This document shows positions 8,953 to 18,826 of a stretch of 64,000 nucleotides of DNA, piece after piece. The stretch spans positions 14,508,001 through 14,572,000 of the forward strand of contig CM082577.2 of NCBI GenBank assembly GCA_040954595.2, in the 5' to 3' direction. The translations under genes were made by a program, and so were the position numbers. Source of the DNA: Balanoglossus misakiensis. Taxonomy: Eukaryota; Hemichordata. Below the pieces are notes generated by a model. The model made no database searches, was not told the DNA's origin, and was given only the letters and a program-made list of their open reading frames with translations. Within the stretch, counting starts at the first letter, position 1, and the number at the start of each line of letters is the position of its first letter.

Positions 8953-9553
8953 GCGAGTCGCACTGAATTTCAAGGTTGTATTCCATAATACACGATTTAC
9001 TAGCAATTAAGCCTACGCAACTATTCTTTATTATGACGCTGTGATTTTGCTGAGTCTAGAAAGAACTGATGTTGACTTTTGAGTAACTCATTTAGAACAG
9101 ACCGAGTAGGGCGCATTCGAAACTCGTCTTGAAAATACAATGTGAATTCATGCAGTGCTTATGTCGGTGAATAAAATAATCGTTGGTTGTATTCACAAAG
9201 TGTGTTCGGCTGTCTTTCTTCCCTTTACCCCGATGAGTGACCACTTGAATAAATGACTGTACGAAAAAATGTATTGAGTACGAATAGTCGTCGAATCCAG
9301 AGTTTTTCGGTACCAGTTCGTGTATATAATTTCCTGTCAAACGAAGGTATTCGAGACCCATGCAACTGGGGGCGCTACATAATCGGGGTTTTGCCTACGG
9401 TGGTCGCGCTCCGGCCAGCGCCATCACCCTGTAATGGTCATTCCGCTCGCTTGCGTTCTGACTGTAAAGTAATGACCAGCTTTCAACTCCTACAGTTAGT
9501 CTGAATTCATTTACTGTATACATTGCTCTTATTTATGTGTGTGGCAATAAATT
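8953..9553. other. intergenic region with repeat remnant
   Basis: The left end (8955-9060) is a decayed 124-bp-type repeat. The rest has two overlapping short frames, an 83-codon one on plus (9253-9504) and an 89-codon one on minus (9361-9092). I recognise neither. I looked at the minus frame as a possible missing terminase exon and found no convincing P-loop. Confidence 0.5.
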
Positions 9554-11638
9554 ATGAGTGCCATGGATGAAAATGTACAGCTCGTGGTTGGGAGAAACGT
9601 GTACAGTTTCTTTACCCACAAAGTTTGCCAGTCTATTCCTTACATAGAAAGTATGATGCAGTTTGAGCGCATGCGGTCGAGTTATAACGGCGTCTTGCAA
9701 CTCAGCAATTCAAACATTCCAGACACACACTGGCACTTATTTCTCGGTTTTTTAAATTTAGGTAGAATACCACCTCTTGTTCGATACACAGATGTTAATG
9801 GCGGCGCAGCTACTTTCGCCATAGAAGAACACAATCTGGCGGAAGTTGCAGTAACAGCGGACTTCTTGCTCATGACGTCATTTACTCGGGCCCTCTCCCA
9901 GTTAATATTAGAAAGGTCCACGCTCTTTTCTGGTAATTGCGTTCAGTCTATGCACAATCTATTTATATTTTTCGATCAGATCAGTCGAAAAATACCGCAC
10001 GAAAACGACTTGATAGACACTGCGGCTGCATTGTGTGCTCAAGTCACGGCAAATTTTCGGGGCGTTTCTGTCGGAAGGTTATGGTGTTTAGACACGTTAA
10101 GGCGATTTGTATTACGCAGGAATAGATTTATGGGGACCGAGAGAGACATATACACCACCGTGTATTGTTGGTTTGAACATTACAGACGTGAATTTGAGGC
10201 GAATAGCAACCCGTTATCGTTTATCGAAATATTGTTGGCCATATGGCCCAACACTCCCATCCTCCAGTCGGAGATATATGACTTGGCATTTGGTATTATT
10301 ATGAGATATCTTGGGCAAGAGAACGGCTTAACGAAATACATAGATAACATATCTCATGAATTGTCTGATCGGGAACTCTTTGGTATAAACATACAACCAT
10401 CCGACATTCACCATCGTATCGTGGAAGCACATGCAAAAACTATTCTTGATTCCATTAAAGCTACTTGGCGAAAAAACTACAAGCAACCTATAGATTGTAC
10501 ATATTCATATTTATTGATGGATCGAGATAAACTTCAATCTTACAATATGTACACAAATAACTGGTCGGATCTGCCCAATACGGATATGTTCTACAATAGT
10601 ATATTTCCACCACCATCATCAAAATGTAGGCTATATGACGTCATGGTTGTCAGTGAAAGAAATAGTGTGTTTTGTCTGTTTAGACAAGATAACTTTTTGG
10701 TTCTTATTGTGAACCATATTGGGGATAACGATAGCCTTGTTTTGGGAGAATGTGGCTGGAAAGTTGTGTTCAATATAGCATTACAGCTAGGGGGGCTACC
10801 GTTGAATCCGCGTGGGTTTTACCAAATGTGCAACTTCGAGGAGTTTCTCATCATGAAAGATTCTACATCTCCGCATATAACGTGTGTTCACAGAGAAGGG
10901 CCGTGGAAAACGTTCAGGGATTGCAATGTACTGTTTTCAACGACGTACATCAGTGTCAAACCTGAATGGGAAATAAGAGACAAAACAATATGTCCAGTGT
11001 ATTCAGGCGAGAACCATCATAAGTTGTTTTGCGACATCTATGTTGTTGGCCCGGCATCCGAGTTATCCTTGTGCGTGTTAACGGTGGAGATCGATAAAAT
11101 ATGCTGCAAAACACACATAGAATACGACCTTGTTGAGCAGAGGGTGCTTTTTGGTATGAAGTTAGAACGTTCAATAGCCACCCCCGACCTTGAAGAAGGG
11201 AATTACATGCCTTCACTGTTCTTCTTATCAGCAATAGGGCTGGTGTGTTTGGGTAGGTTGAATATATCACACGACCGACAAGGACAGTATATGTTGATAA
11301 ACATTCAGTGTTACAAGTACATCAAACACGACCAGTGTTGGGAACGCATTGATTTGTCGCATGGGTCATTCCAAACAGATGCATCTTGGGAAAGTGTTAG
11401 TCTGGAGTATAGTACACAGTCGCACGCGCTACCTCTCAAGGGTCATCTTGACGGGCCTCACACGTTGGTATTGTATGACGGGGACCGTCAAGAGAACCAC
11501 GTAAAGCATTTATTTTCTCGAATGAACGTCGTAATAGATTTGTCAATACAAAATATAGAGGTTCGACCGCTATGTTCAGGTAGGATTACTTGTCCGTGTT
11601 CTCAGCATGGTAACCGAGACGGCAAAATATCTATGTAA
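9554..11638 (+). CDS. BTB-BACK domain protein (kelch-like N-terminus)
   Basis: This 694-residue protein begins with a BTB/POZ-like domain (about residues 5-125: VVGRNVYSFFTHKVC, later LAEVAVTADFLLM). A BACK-like helical region follows (about 130-260, including TVYCWFEHYRREFE). BTB-BACK proteins recruit substrates to cullin-3 ubiquitin ligases. The C-terminal 400 residues are strand-rich and sit where kelch blades would be, but clear double-glycine kelch repeats are not visible. Poxviruses carry comparable kelch-like proteins, probably taken from hosts. A GTGTGGCAATAAATT stretch lies just upstream of the ATG. Confidence 0.7.
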   Translation: MSAMDENVQLVVGRNVYSFFTHKVCQSIPYIESMMQFERMRSSYNGVLQLSNSNIPDTHWHLFLGFLNLGRIPPLVRYTDVNGGAATFAIEEHNLAEVAVTADFLLMTSFTRALSQLILERSTLFSGNCVQSMHNLFIFFDQISRKIPHENDLIDTAAALCAQVTANFRGVSVGRLWCLDTLRRFVLRRNRFMGTERDIYTTVYCWFEHYRREFEANSNPLSFIEILLAIWPNTPILQSEIYDLAFGIIMRYLGQENGLTKYIDNISHELSDRELFGINIQPSDIHHRIVEAHAKTILDSIKATWRKNYKQPIDCTYSYLLMDRDKLQSYNMYTNNWSDLPNTDMFYNSIFPPPSSKCRLYDVMVVSERNSVFCLFRQDNFLVLIVNHIGDNDSLVLGECGWKVVFNIALQLGGLPLNPRGFYQMCNFEEFLIMKDSTSPHITCVHREGPWKTFRDCNVLFSTTYISVKPEWEIRDKTICPVYSGENHHKLFCDIYVVGPASELSLCVLTVEIDKICCKTHIEYDLVEQRVLFGMKLERSIATPDLEEGNYMPSLFFLSAIGLVCLGRLNISHDRQGQYMLINIQCYKYIKHDQCWERIDLSHGSFQTDASWESVSLEYSTQSHALPLKGHLDGPHTLVLYDGDRQENHVKHLFSRMNVVIDLSIQNIEVRPLCSGRITCPCSQHGNRDGKISM

Positions 11639-11671
11639 CGCGGTGTAAGAAGAAAAGGTTGACTGGTTCTC

Positions 11672-11694
11672 CACACTGTATATAATACAGTGTG
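11672..11694. promoter_or_regulatory. TATA box inside a perfect palindrome
   Basis: Ten-base arms CACACTGTAT and ATACAGTGTG flank ATA, so the TATATAAT box forms the centre of a perfect 23-bp inverted repeat. It lies about 55 bp before the ATG at 11747. It may be a core promoter overlapped by a dimeric factor site. Confidence 0.65.
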
Positions 11695-11746
11695 TTCAAG
11701 TCAGACGTTCAGTCGTTTTCTATCGCTGAACCAAGAACTGTGTACG

Positions 11747-13420
11747 ATGGCTAATATACTGAAATACTCGAGTCGACTTGCGTTTGATCCCATAACCCCG
11801 GAATTGTTAAACATATTCGCGGACAATGATATTAAATGTCCAAACGTCTGTTCCAGAGAGTATAACTCCAGAAGTTTATCGTATCTCCTGTGTAAGACGG
11901 GATCTCAAGCGTTCCCAAATTACGATATAAGTAAATTCAAACTTATCGATTCCAAAGCTATCCTGAGTGGCGACGTGGACATCTTTTTATCTGAACTGGT
12001 TCACACGCCATTCTTTGCTAGCATTGCTATGCGTATAATAGCAGAGGTTACCGGAAGAGCCTATAACAAATACGATCCAATGGTGAAAGACGACAGACAG
12101 TGGGTAATGAAAGCTATAGAAGAAACTGATTGCAACCAACCAAATGACATTTTCAACTTGACTGGACTACGTCTCGAAAAGAAGAAACTCAAAAAAGACA
12201 AGGCTGACACTGGTTCGAACAAGTTTTCACATTATGATGTTGTTTTCCAATTTGGTGACAGCGCAAAAGTAGTAACACTACCAGGAGATTGTGATGATAA
12301 CATTGTAGATTGTTTTGATGCGACTGACAAAATTGTGGCGCGTCCTGCCTTACAGACGACAGAATTGAAGACGGGCACACAGCTAGTCGGATATTCCAAC
12401 GTTTCGTTTAAGGGTAACTTTTGTATCACAGACGAAGAATTGGATACTGTCAAAGGGCAGATGAAATCACGTGGTGGTTCCTTGATAGGTGCAAACCATC
12501 TACGACAGATTGATAGTGCCCGCTATATAATAGGGCTGTCATGTCGTTTTGGCGAATATGGAAACATGAAATTTCTGAAACTTCAGTTAGTCTATCTGAT
12601 CGTTCAGTGTAGATATTTATATCTCTGCATGATTGAAGACAAAGACAACCCTCTCTATTCAGAAGTCAGACTGAGAGATGATGTTGACTTGAACACTTTC
12701 AGTTCGTTGTTTACGCAAGAACTACGGAAACTTTTTTACGGAGAAAACGACAACATAGGCCGTAAACTCAAATTGGCTGATGATATGCCCACATCAATAT
12801 ACAACAAACACCTTGCTTCAGTCACCATGAGATCTTTTTATGAAGTCGGTCTCGAACAAAGAAACGGGAATCTGTTGGCGAAAGAAGCTATAAACACCAG
12901 TGCCGACGTTCAAAGTCAGGTTGCAGCGTTTTCCGATGTATTACGGCGTTCTAAGAGAGAATATAAACCTCTGCATATAGTCTACCACCCAGCTGTTGTA
13001 CCAATGAACCGCGATAAAAGTAGCATAAGGGTTCCGCAGAATGTGAGGATTTACATAAGTGACTCGAAACGCGAGTCCAATGACCCGCCAGATGCCATGA
13101 ATGCCGCCCTCAAAATAATCTGTTACGGCAGTAAAGAGATAAAAAAAAACGTGGTGATGTCGTCGTTGTTAGACTCTGTCCAAGTTGTGCCATGGAAAGC
13201 TGTCTTTGAGAAAGATACTTCTTTGCAACAATCTACCGAATTAGACCAATCTAGTCTTGCACTCGCTGTCCAGAATATCGTTTGCCATTTGAATAGCAGT
13301 GAAGAAGAAGCGTGTGAAATGCTAGCCATCCCATGGGCCGATTATCTGGCGTCTAAAAACGAACAGTTGGCTATCTGTGCCGAGCCCGACGCCAAACGCA
13401 TGCGAATTACAAGTAATTAG
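11747..13420 (+). CDS. hypothetical protein (557 aa)
   Basis: The open frame begins at a GTG (11690) inside the palindromic TATA element, so translation more likely starts at the ATG at 11747. The protein has no membrane segment. It contains a Lys-rich stretch near residues 150-160 and ends in a small basic patch (AKRMRI) that could be a nuclear signal. No family is recognised; a structural or DNA-replication role would suit its size, but nothing in the sequence decides it. An AATAAA lies 56 bp after the stop. Confidence 0.8.
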   Translation: MANILKYSSRLAFDPITPELLNIFADNDIKCPNVCSREYNSRSLSYLLCKTGSQAFPNYDISKFKLIDSKAILSGDVDIFLSELVHTPFFASIAMRIIAEVTGRAYNKYDPMVKDDRQWVMKAIEETDCNQPNDIFNLTGLRLEKKKLKKDKADTGSNKFSHYDVVFQFGDSAKVVTLPGDCDDNIVDCFDATDKIVARPALQTTELKTGTQLVGYSNVSFKGNFCITDEELDTVKGQMKSRGGSLIGANHLRQIDSARYIIGLSCRFGEYGNMKFLKLQLVYLIVQCRYLYLCMIEDKDNPLYSEVRLRDDVDLNTFSSLFTQELRKLFYGENDNIGRKLKLADDMPTSIYNKHLASVTMRSFYEVGLEQRNGNLLAKEAINTSADVQSQVAAFSDVLRRSKREYKPLHIVYHPAVVPMNRDKSSIRVPQNVRIYISDSKRESNDPPDAMNAALKIICYGSKEIKKNVVMSSLLDSVQVVPWKAVFEKDTSLQQSTELDQSSLALAVQNIVCHLNSSEEEACEMLAIPWADYLASKNEQLAICAEPDAKRMRITSN

Positions 13421-13475
13421 CCCGTACACAGTTGATTGACGAACATTTTTTAGTTATAATTATATGTGTTAGTTG

Positions 13476-13481
13476 AATAAA
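13476..13481 (+). terminator. AATAAA polyadenylation signal
   Basis: The first AATAAA after the 557-residue gene, in the short gap between convergent genes. Confidence 0.55.
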
Positions 13482-13617
13482 ATATATGCTAATATTTAAC
13501 GGAGATCGAACATTGACTATTCAGTTATAGTTGAAATAGAACTGAATACCCGTTTTCTTTAATTTTAACATTGCCGATCGTTAGGAATAGACTCATAGAT
13601 TGCAATAAACTATCTTG

Positions 13618-14286
13618 TTACACTAAATGTTTAGTCGACCCTGGTAGATTATTATATTTCGGGTTGCTAGTCTCATTCAAAGTCCACACTAGCATATCGG
13701 TTACAGTTGACGCAGAACAGTTCGCCATCAGATTGACATCCACGAATTTATCCACGTTTAGAACCACCCAGCAGGCACGAAGCAAAGGTTCTAGAGATGT
13801 ACAGACAGCAATGTGAATTAGTTCATCCGAATTTTGGCTATGACTAGTTAAGAAATTATCCAATGAGCCATATTTCAGCCACTTGTTCGCGCTCATATTA
13901 TGCCAAAGCGCAACTCTGTCCGGCAAGGCCCTCAAACACGACAGTTTATTTGTTTGAACACCGGACCACATACAAACGCCATCGTCGCAATAGTCCAATT
14001 TTTTCCTTTTGGAAGGTACAGGTATATGCGCTGAAGTCTTTGGGACAAACACGTGCGTTTCCATCAATTGAAATAATTCTTGGCTAGACATAGTACCGGC
14101 GAACCATCTCAGATGTACGTCTTGAGCCTGCATTGCCCAGTAGTCGTCGAATTCATCCTTTGCGGTCATATATCGGATGACGATATCATCGCTAACCTTT
14201 CCCTCATTACAATTAGATTGAAATAGTGTATCGTGCAAATAGGCGTCTCTGAGGACAATGTATTCATCGAACGATGTCGCACTCAT
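13618..14286 (-). CDS. hypothetical protein (222 aa)
   Basis: The ATG at 14286 lies about 45 bp downstream of a TATATAAT box (about 14329-14337, minus strand), which supports both gene and start. A short basic patch (PSKRKKLD) near residue 92 could be a nuclear signal. Cysteines are present but not in a known zinc motif. No family is recognised. Confidence 0.75.
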   Translation of the reverse strand: MSATSFDEYIVLRDAYLHDTLFQSNCNEGKVSDDIVIRYMTAKDEFDDYWAMQAQDVHLRWFAGTMSSQELFQLMETHVFVPKTSAHIPVPSKRKKLDYCDDGVCMWSGVQTNKLSCLRALPDRVALWHNMSANKWLKYGSLDNFLTSHSQNSDELIHIAVCTSLEPLLRACWVVLNVDKFVDVNLMANCSASTVTDMLVWTLNETSNPKYNNLPGSTKHLV

Positions 14287-14417
14287 GCCTTATACACGCC
14301 GAACTACATGACATAAATGAGCCCCCACTATTATATACTGCAATTTTGTTTATTTCATAATTCATTTGTAATTATACAGAGATGTTAGACGATGTGAAGA
14401 AACAAAAACAATTGTGA

Positions 14418-14999
14418 CTAGTAGGCATCAACCAAGCATGGATTGAGTAGCTTCCTCATAAGTTGTCCAGTGAACTCTTCGTGGATGATCAAGCACGGAA
14501 GTCGATAGTCGTGGCAGATTTCTAGGAATGTGGACTGGAACTTCTTGTGCACATCGGCTAATTTGTCAAGCGCTCTTATTTCATAGGGTCGACCACGGCT
14601 GACAATGTTTTTCTTACAATAATCCCAAGCCATATCTTTGAACACAATTATGAATTTATCTAGGTGTCCAAAGGCAGCCCGTATCATATCTTTCTCTGTC
14701 AGTTGTAAGTTGTATGTTTGCCTGATTCGCGAAAATGTCAAGTGTTGAATTATACTAGAGTCACAGATTCGCCCCTTCGACATTCGCCCTTCCGAGTTCC
14801 ACTGCAAATCGAGGGTGTGTTGGATGAATTGTCGTTGAAAATCACCCGGGTCAATTTCACCAGCATAGAAATCGGAAATTTTGGTCGAAAAAGATTCAGT
14901 AAATTCGGGTACACACTCATATTCCAGCTCTCTGGCGACATAAAATGCATCGTGAGATTTACCGCAACCGATTGGGCCGTTAAGGAATATGGTGGCCAT
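14418..14999 (-). CDS. deoxynucleoside kinase
   Basis: This 193-residue protein begins with a P-loop, GPIGCGKS (residues 8-15). It continues with an EF segment at the catalytic Glu position and a RICDSS element at the DRS/ERS motif of the deoxynucleoside kinase/thymidine kinase family. It would phosphorylate deoxynucleosides with ATP to supply dNTP precursors alongside the viral ribonucleotide reductase. The length suits a compact member. A TATAAATA box lies about 30 bp before the ATG (about 15028-15038, minus strand). The precise nucleoside preference cannot be read from the sequence. Confidence 0.88.
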   Translation of the reverse strand: MATIFLNGPIGCGKSHDAFYVARELEYECVPEFTESFSTKISDFYAGEIDPGDFQRQFIQHTLDLQWNSEGRMSKGRICDSSIIQHLTFSRIRQTYNLQLTEKDMIRAAFGHLDKFIIVFKDMAWDYCKKNIVSRGRPYEIRALDKLADVHKKFQSTFLEICHDYRLPCLIIHEEFTGQLMRKLLNPCLVDAY

Positions 15000-15209
15000 C
15001 CAATGAGTTTACTACAGTTTGTGTCGGGTCTATTTATACCATTCGTTACGACTACGATGATCAGAACCAAACGCTTCCGATAATGATTTGTTGCATGTGG
15101 ATCAACTAGGGGATGTCGCATGTTGTCCGTGTTCCGGAGTGTGAGAGCAACCACTATCCAAATTTAATAAAGATTTGTTTCGCAACAGCCTCTCAGTATT
15201 ACGGAGATC

Positions 15210-16118
15210 ATGACGGCTCATAGTTCTGCCAGACCCCATGATATCCCGTCCACGTGCATGTTTGATACATGTGAAAATACGCCACTCTCATACTGTTCCG
15301 TACGGTACGGTGCATTGGAAGAAGAAATTCATCTGCACTACACTAGTGGCCTGAATAACGTAGAGAATGAAAGAGCGTACGCTCTTTGGGCCATAAATAC
15401 ATCCTTAGAAGAGCCTAAAGCGATCAACTTTAACAATGGATTGCATCTTGCCTGGAAAACCGTCAACTTTGTTTCTTCTCCAAAAGCCGTTGTGTTAAAC
15501 ACGAGCATGACAAGTCTCGCCGCTTGTGGTTATGAACCGTACAAATTGATATCATTGGTAGTAAGTCGGCGCCTAAAAACACCCTCTGTTAAGGCTTCTG
15601 TCGTTAGTGCATTCTGGGTAACGTCGGCACTCTCAAACTCTTACATTAAGTGCACCCTATTGAACCAAATGTTTATCGACCATTATCCTAGTATGCATTA
15701 TATATTTTTCACTGTTTTGGACAGTTTAGACAATTCTATCATGCGAAATAATGTATACGAATTCGCAAAAAAACTAGAGTACATATGTCATTCAGACTAC
15801 AAAAAACAAGACCAGATTGTCCGCGCCATGCTCGCGCCGATAGCGTTAAAAAGCAGTGTTGAGGACACGACAATTAGACGGATACGTGTAGGTCATGGTA
15901 TTTATGACCGTAAGGTCGGTGTGACCAGTGACACTATAAACATAATAGTTCCAGACCGCTGCTGGCCGTACGCATGGCATGACTGTACTCTGATCTATTC
16001 ATCAAAGATTAAAACGTACGAGAGGACTGACGAGAGAATCAGGTGGTTATCGTCCGCCTTTCTGAATGTATCGGATCTTCCAGACACTTTATTGCGTATG
16101 TTCAAACCTCTGGTGTAA
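15210..16118 (+). CDS. hypothetical protein (302 aa)
   Basis: An intact frame with ATG at 15210, starting the plus-strand block that leads into the capsid genes. No signal peptide, membrane segment or known motif is visible. It ends only 6 bp before the next ATG, so the two are probably co-transcribed. Position suggests a capsid or tegument component, but that is inference only. Confidence 0.75.
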   Translation: MTAHSSARPHDIPSTCMFDTCENTPLSYCSVRYGALEEEIHLHYTSGLNNVENERAYALWAINTSLEEPKAINFNNGLHLAWKTVNFVSSPKAVVLNTSMTSLAACGYEPYKLISLVVSRRLKTPSVKASVVSAFWVTSALSNSYIKCTLLNQMFIDHYPSMHYIFFTVLDSLDNSIMRNNVYEFAKKLEYICHSDYKKQDQIVRAMLAPIALKSSVEDTTIRRIRVGHGIYDRKVGVTSDTINIIVPDRCWPYAWHDCTLIYSSKIKTYERTDERIRWLSSAFLNVSDLPDTLLRMFKPLV

Positions 16119-16124
16119 TCCGAA

Positions 16125-16706
16125 ATGACAATGGGAGACACGTTATACAGTAATGTGCATAGTGCCTGGGAGAACGTTTCCACCTTGGATATAACCATGG
16201 TGTTAGAGCAAGCCCATCCACAGACAACATGTTGCATCAATTGCACTGGTCTTGGTGGGAAGGTCATATATTCCCCCGGCGGATGCACCTGTCTGATATC
16301 AAAGATGAAACTCCCTAGTAAAGACCCCTCTTTTCAAGACAAACGGGTTTTTGAACATCCTACCATACATATGATAGTTCATTTGATGTCGTTTTTCTCA
16401 GAGAGTGTGGATTTCCAGGAGGACAAGTTCATTTTTAGGGAGATTGTACATGTTGGGCCCGACATAATTTCATTGATCATAGGTGCCCAGGACCTCAGAG
16501 GAGTATGTAATATTAAAGAGAGAACGTTGACTGTAACCGTTATACAGAGTCCGTCTATACTAATAAAGATTGAACCGTTAAACAAAGACCAGGAGCTGTC
16601 TTCACTGGTAACTAAATTGGCGCACCACACCTTTATTAAGAAAGGGATGAATCGACAAAGGTTGGCAAAGAGAAGACGGGTGAAAAGGCTACGCAAGATA
16701 AACTAA
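16125..16706 (+). CDS. small basic-tailed protein with Cys cluster (193 aa)
   Basis: The N-terminal third has a cysteine cluster (CCINC, later CTC) that could bind zinc. The C-terminus is strongly basic (RLAKRRRVKRLRK), a likely nuclear localisation or nucleic-acid-binding tail. The gene follows the 302-residue gene by 6 bp. The family is not recognised. Confidence 0.75.
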   Translation: MTMGDTLYSNVHSAWENVSTLDITMVLEQAHPQTTCCINCTGLGGKVIYSPGGCTCLISKMKLPSKDPSFQDKRVFEHPTIHMIVHLMSFFSESVDFQEDKFIFREIVHVGPDIISLIIGAQDLRGVCNIKERTLTVTVIQSPSILIKIEPLNKDQELSSLVTKLAHHTFIKKGMNRQRLAKRRRVKRLRKIN

Positions 16707-16893
16707 CTCTATATACGTTTATATACTTACGACTAGCGACTATTTGGCTGACATATTCAAGCCGTAAAATTTGTACCAAGAAGTTGACGAATCGTTCCCG
16801 ACGAAAAAAAAAGCACCGACCATACAGCGCACTTGAAAAGGTTACGCACTAATGAATGTGATTGTCCAAATATAAATCAAAGGCTATATAACA

Positions 16894-18792
16894 ATGGGTC
16901 GATATGGTTTGGCTCATATTGTAACCGATGTCAAAAGACACGCTTCTGAAATTAGGGACCCTGTGTACGGCGTGCTTGCAGCGGACGTCAACAGGTGGCG
17001 ATTAACAAAACTCCCTGTCCGATGGGAGCATGTACACGGGAGAGGAGAAGGTAGTGAGGACATTGGAAAGTCTTCTATACTATCGAGTAAGGGTATTGGT
17101 TACGTGAAAAACTGGTGGCTCGATTTTTCGTATCCAGGATCATATTTTGCAGTGGCCGTTTTATTGGAATTGGATGCCAAAGACTATATACAGAGTCCAT
17201 TCTCTAGCGTGTTTAATAGCGTGTCATTGAGTCAAGATGCGAAGAATCGAGGGAAGTGCTTCGACATATCTCTAGTCAGAACTGGAGCAAGACATGGTAC
17301 GCGTGCCTTGTTCTTTGATGACCTCAATCAAGTTCGTTTGGCAAGTCGCAAATATTTTGGTTTAGACTCAACTTTCACGGATGTCGTAAGTAAATACAAA
17401 GCGATCCGCGGGAGATATAACGCATACAGATCGAACGGTGGCTGCAGACTAAAGTATAAACGTGCAACATCCAACCAACATAATGTCAATATGGACGGTA
17501 GGGCGGACGGCAAAGCGTTGAATCATGAGGAACTGGAAATGACTAACCAGTTTACAAGTAAGCAAGATGCAGATCACGATACGCATGACACCCGAAAGGA
17601 AGGCGAAACACGACTGATACACATGTTAGGACAAAATAATGAAAAGGCCACTGTCCATGAGAGGACAGACTCGCCACGCACTCCTGCACCTAACACTGAA
17701 AATTCGCTGGCTAAGGAGTTGGCGTTAGTCAGCAAATTGGCACAGAATCTTCCCAAAGAGGACGCTGTACAGTTGATGGAACTGTTTGAGAATCGGGACG
17801 AGAAAATAAATTCCATGGACAATATGGCGTTGACCATGTCGTTACAAGTTCAGAAAATCTTGCAACTAGTCAGTAACATAATGGACGAACAAAACACACC
17901 GGAATCCAGGAAACGCAGGGATGATCTTATGGAACTCCGTCAAAAACTCACCAGAGAGCCCATGGATCAAGGTCATATAAACGCCTCATTTTCGAAACTT
18001 GGTGAATCATACCAAGACATATCGAAGGAAGCAAACAAGGTTCCCAGAGCATCTATGGACGAGGCAGTCAGTAATAAACTGATCGACTACTATAAACGTG
18101 TTACTAACGTGCTCAAGAAGCAATCAAACCCGGATACAATAAGTGAATCCAATATGTCCTCTTTGAGTAAAGATCAACAGGAACGCATGGCTAGAATTAA
18201 ACAACATATGTCAGAAAGCCCAGACATATACCAATACATACAGTCACTAGAGGCGGCAGTGGATAGTAGTCTACTCCAAGGTATACGTGAAAAATCCCCG
18301 CGACCACACGGTAGTCTGTCGCGTCATGCTGCGCAACAAAATGCTACCTATAGAGACCGCGACGATGGGTATTCGCCACATTATCACACGCAAAAAATCA
18401 CGGGACCTAGTCAGGAGCCCTACCAACGGCGTCAACCAACGCATGAGTGTATGTGTGAGGATTGTCAGCCCATACGTCACACCAAATCTCCCCACCTGCA
18501 GAACCGACGCCAAGGATCTCCGCAATACCCCATAAAGACCCATCAATCTAAGCACAATTCTGAAGCTATGCAACAGCGCAAAGATGCGACCCAGTGTGAT
18601 CGACAGCAAGACTGTACTGCAAAATCGTGTCGCCAACCGGACTCCGAGGATAAAATCGACGCCAGTTTCAGTGGTCATTCGGAGCACCAACAGACATTCT
18701 GGAAATTGAGGAAGCCAATAGTATACGATAATGATTTTCCGGAAGGATTTTGTGACGACGGACCACCAATAGTCAAGAGAATCAAACATTAG
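16894..18792 (+). CDS. capsid maturation protease/scaffold fusion (assemblin-like)
   Basis: The N-terminal 190 residues match the layout of herpesvirus assemblin: LPVRWEH (His46) at the first catalytic His, a SLS element (Ser111) 65 residues later, and FDISLV then GARHGT (124-136) at the conserved third-residue/oxyanion element. Asp124 stands where other herpesviruses have His. Residues about 200-632 are hydrophilic, partly helical and low-complexity, as expected of a scaffold that MCP assembles around. Two short IxASFS sites (Ala363-Ser364 and Ala590-Ser591) fit the protease cleavage consensus; the second would release a 42-residue tail, as at a maturation site. Neighbours are a possible triplex gene and MCP. 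A nested shorter scaffold transcript is possible but not shown. Confidence 0.75.
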   Translation: MGRYGLAHIVTDVKRHASEIRDPVYGVLAADVNRWRLTKLPVRWEHVHGRGEGSEDIGKSSILSSKGIGYVKNWWLDFSYPGSYFAVAVLLELDAKDYIQSPFSSVFNSVSLSQDAKNRGKCFDISLVRTGARHGTRALFFDDLNQVRLASRKYFGLDSTFTDVVSKYKAIRGRYNAYRSNGGCRLKYKRATSNQHNVNMDGRADGKALNHEELEMTNQFTSKQDADHDTHDTRKEGETRLIHMLGQNNEKATVHERTDSPRTPAPNTENSLAKELALVSKLAQNLPKEDAVQLMELFENRDEKINSMDNMALTMSLQVQKILQLVSNIMDEQNTPESRKRRDDLMELRQKLTREPMDQGHINASFSKLGESYQDISKEANKVPRASMDEAVSNKLIDYYKRVTNVLKKQSNPDTISESNMSSLSKDQQERMARIKQHMSESPDIYQYIQSLEAAVDSSLLQGIREKSPRPHGSLSRHAAQQNATYRDRDDGYSPHYHTQKITGPSQEPYQRRQPTHECMCEDCQPIRHTKSPHLQNRRQGSPQYPIKTHQSKHNSEAMQQRKDATQCDRQQDCTAKSCRQPDSEDKIDASFSGHSEHQQTFWKLRKPIVYDNDFPEGFCDDGPPIVKRIKH

Positions 18793-18826
18793 CGTGAGAG
18801 AATAATTTACAACACAGGAAGAAAGA

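Noticed and set aside
9092-9361. 89-codon minus ORF as the missing terminase P-loop exon
   Set aside because: It has a basic GKGKK segment but no GKT/GKS and no clear donor; too weak to call.
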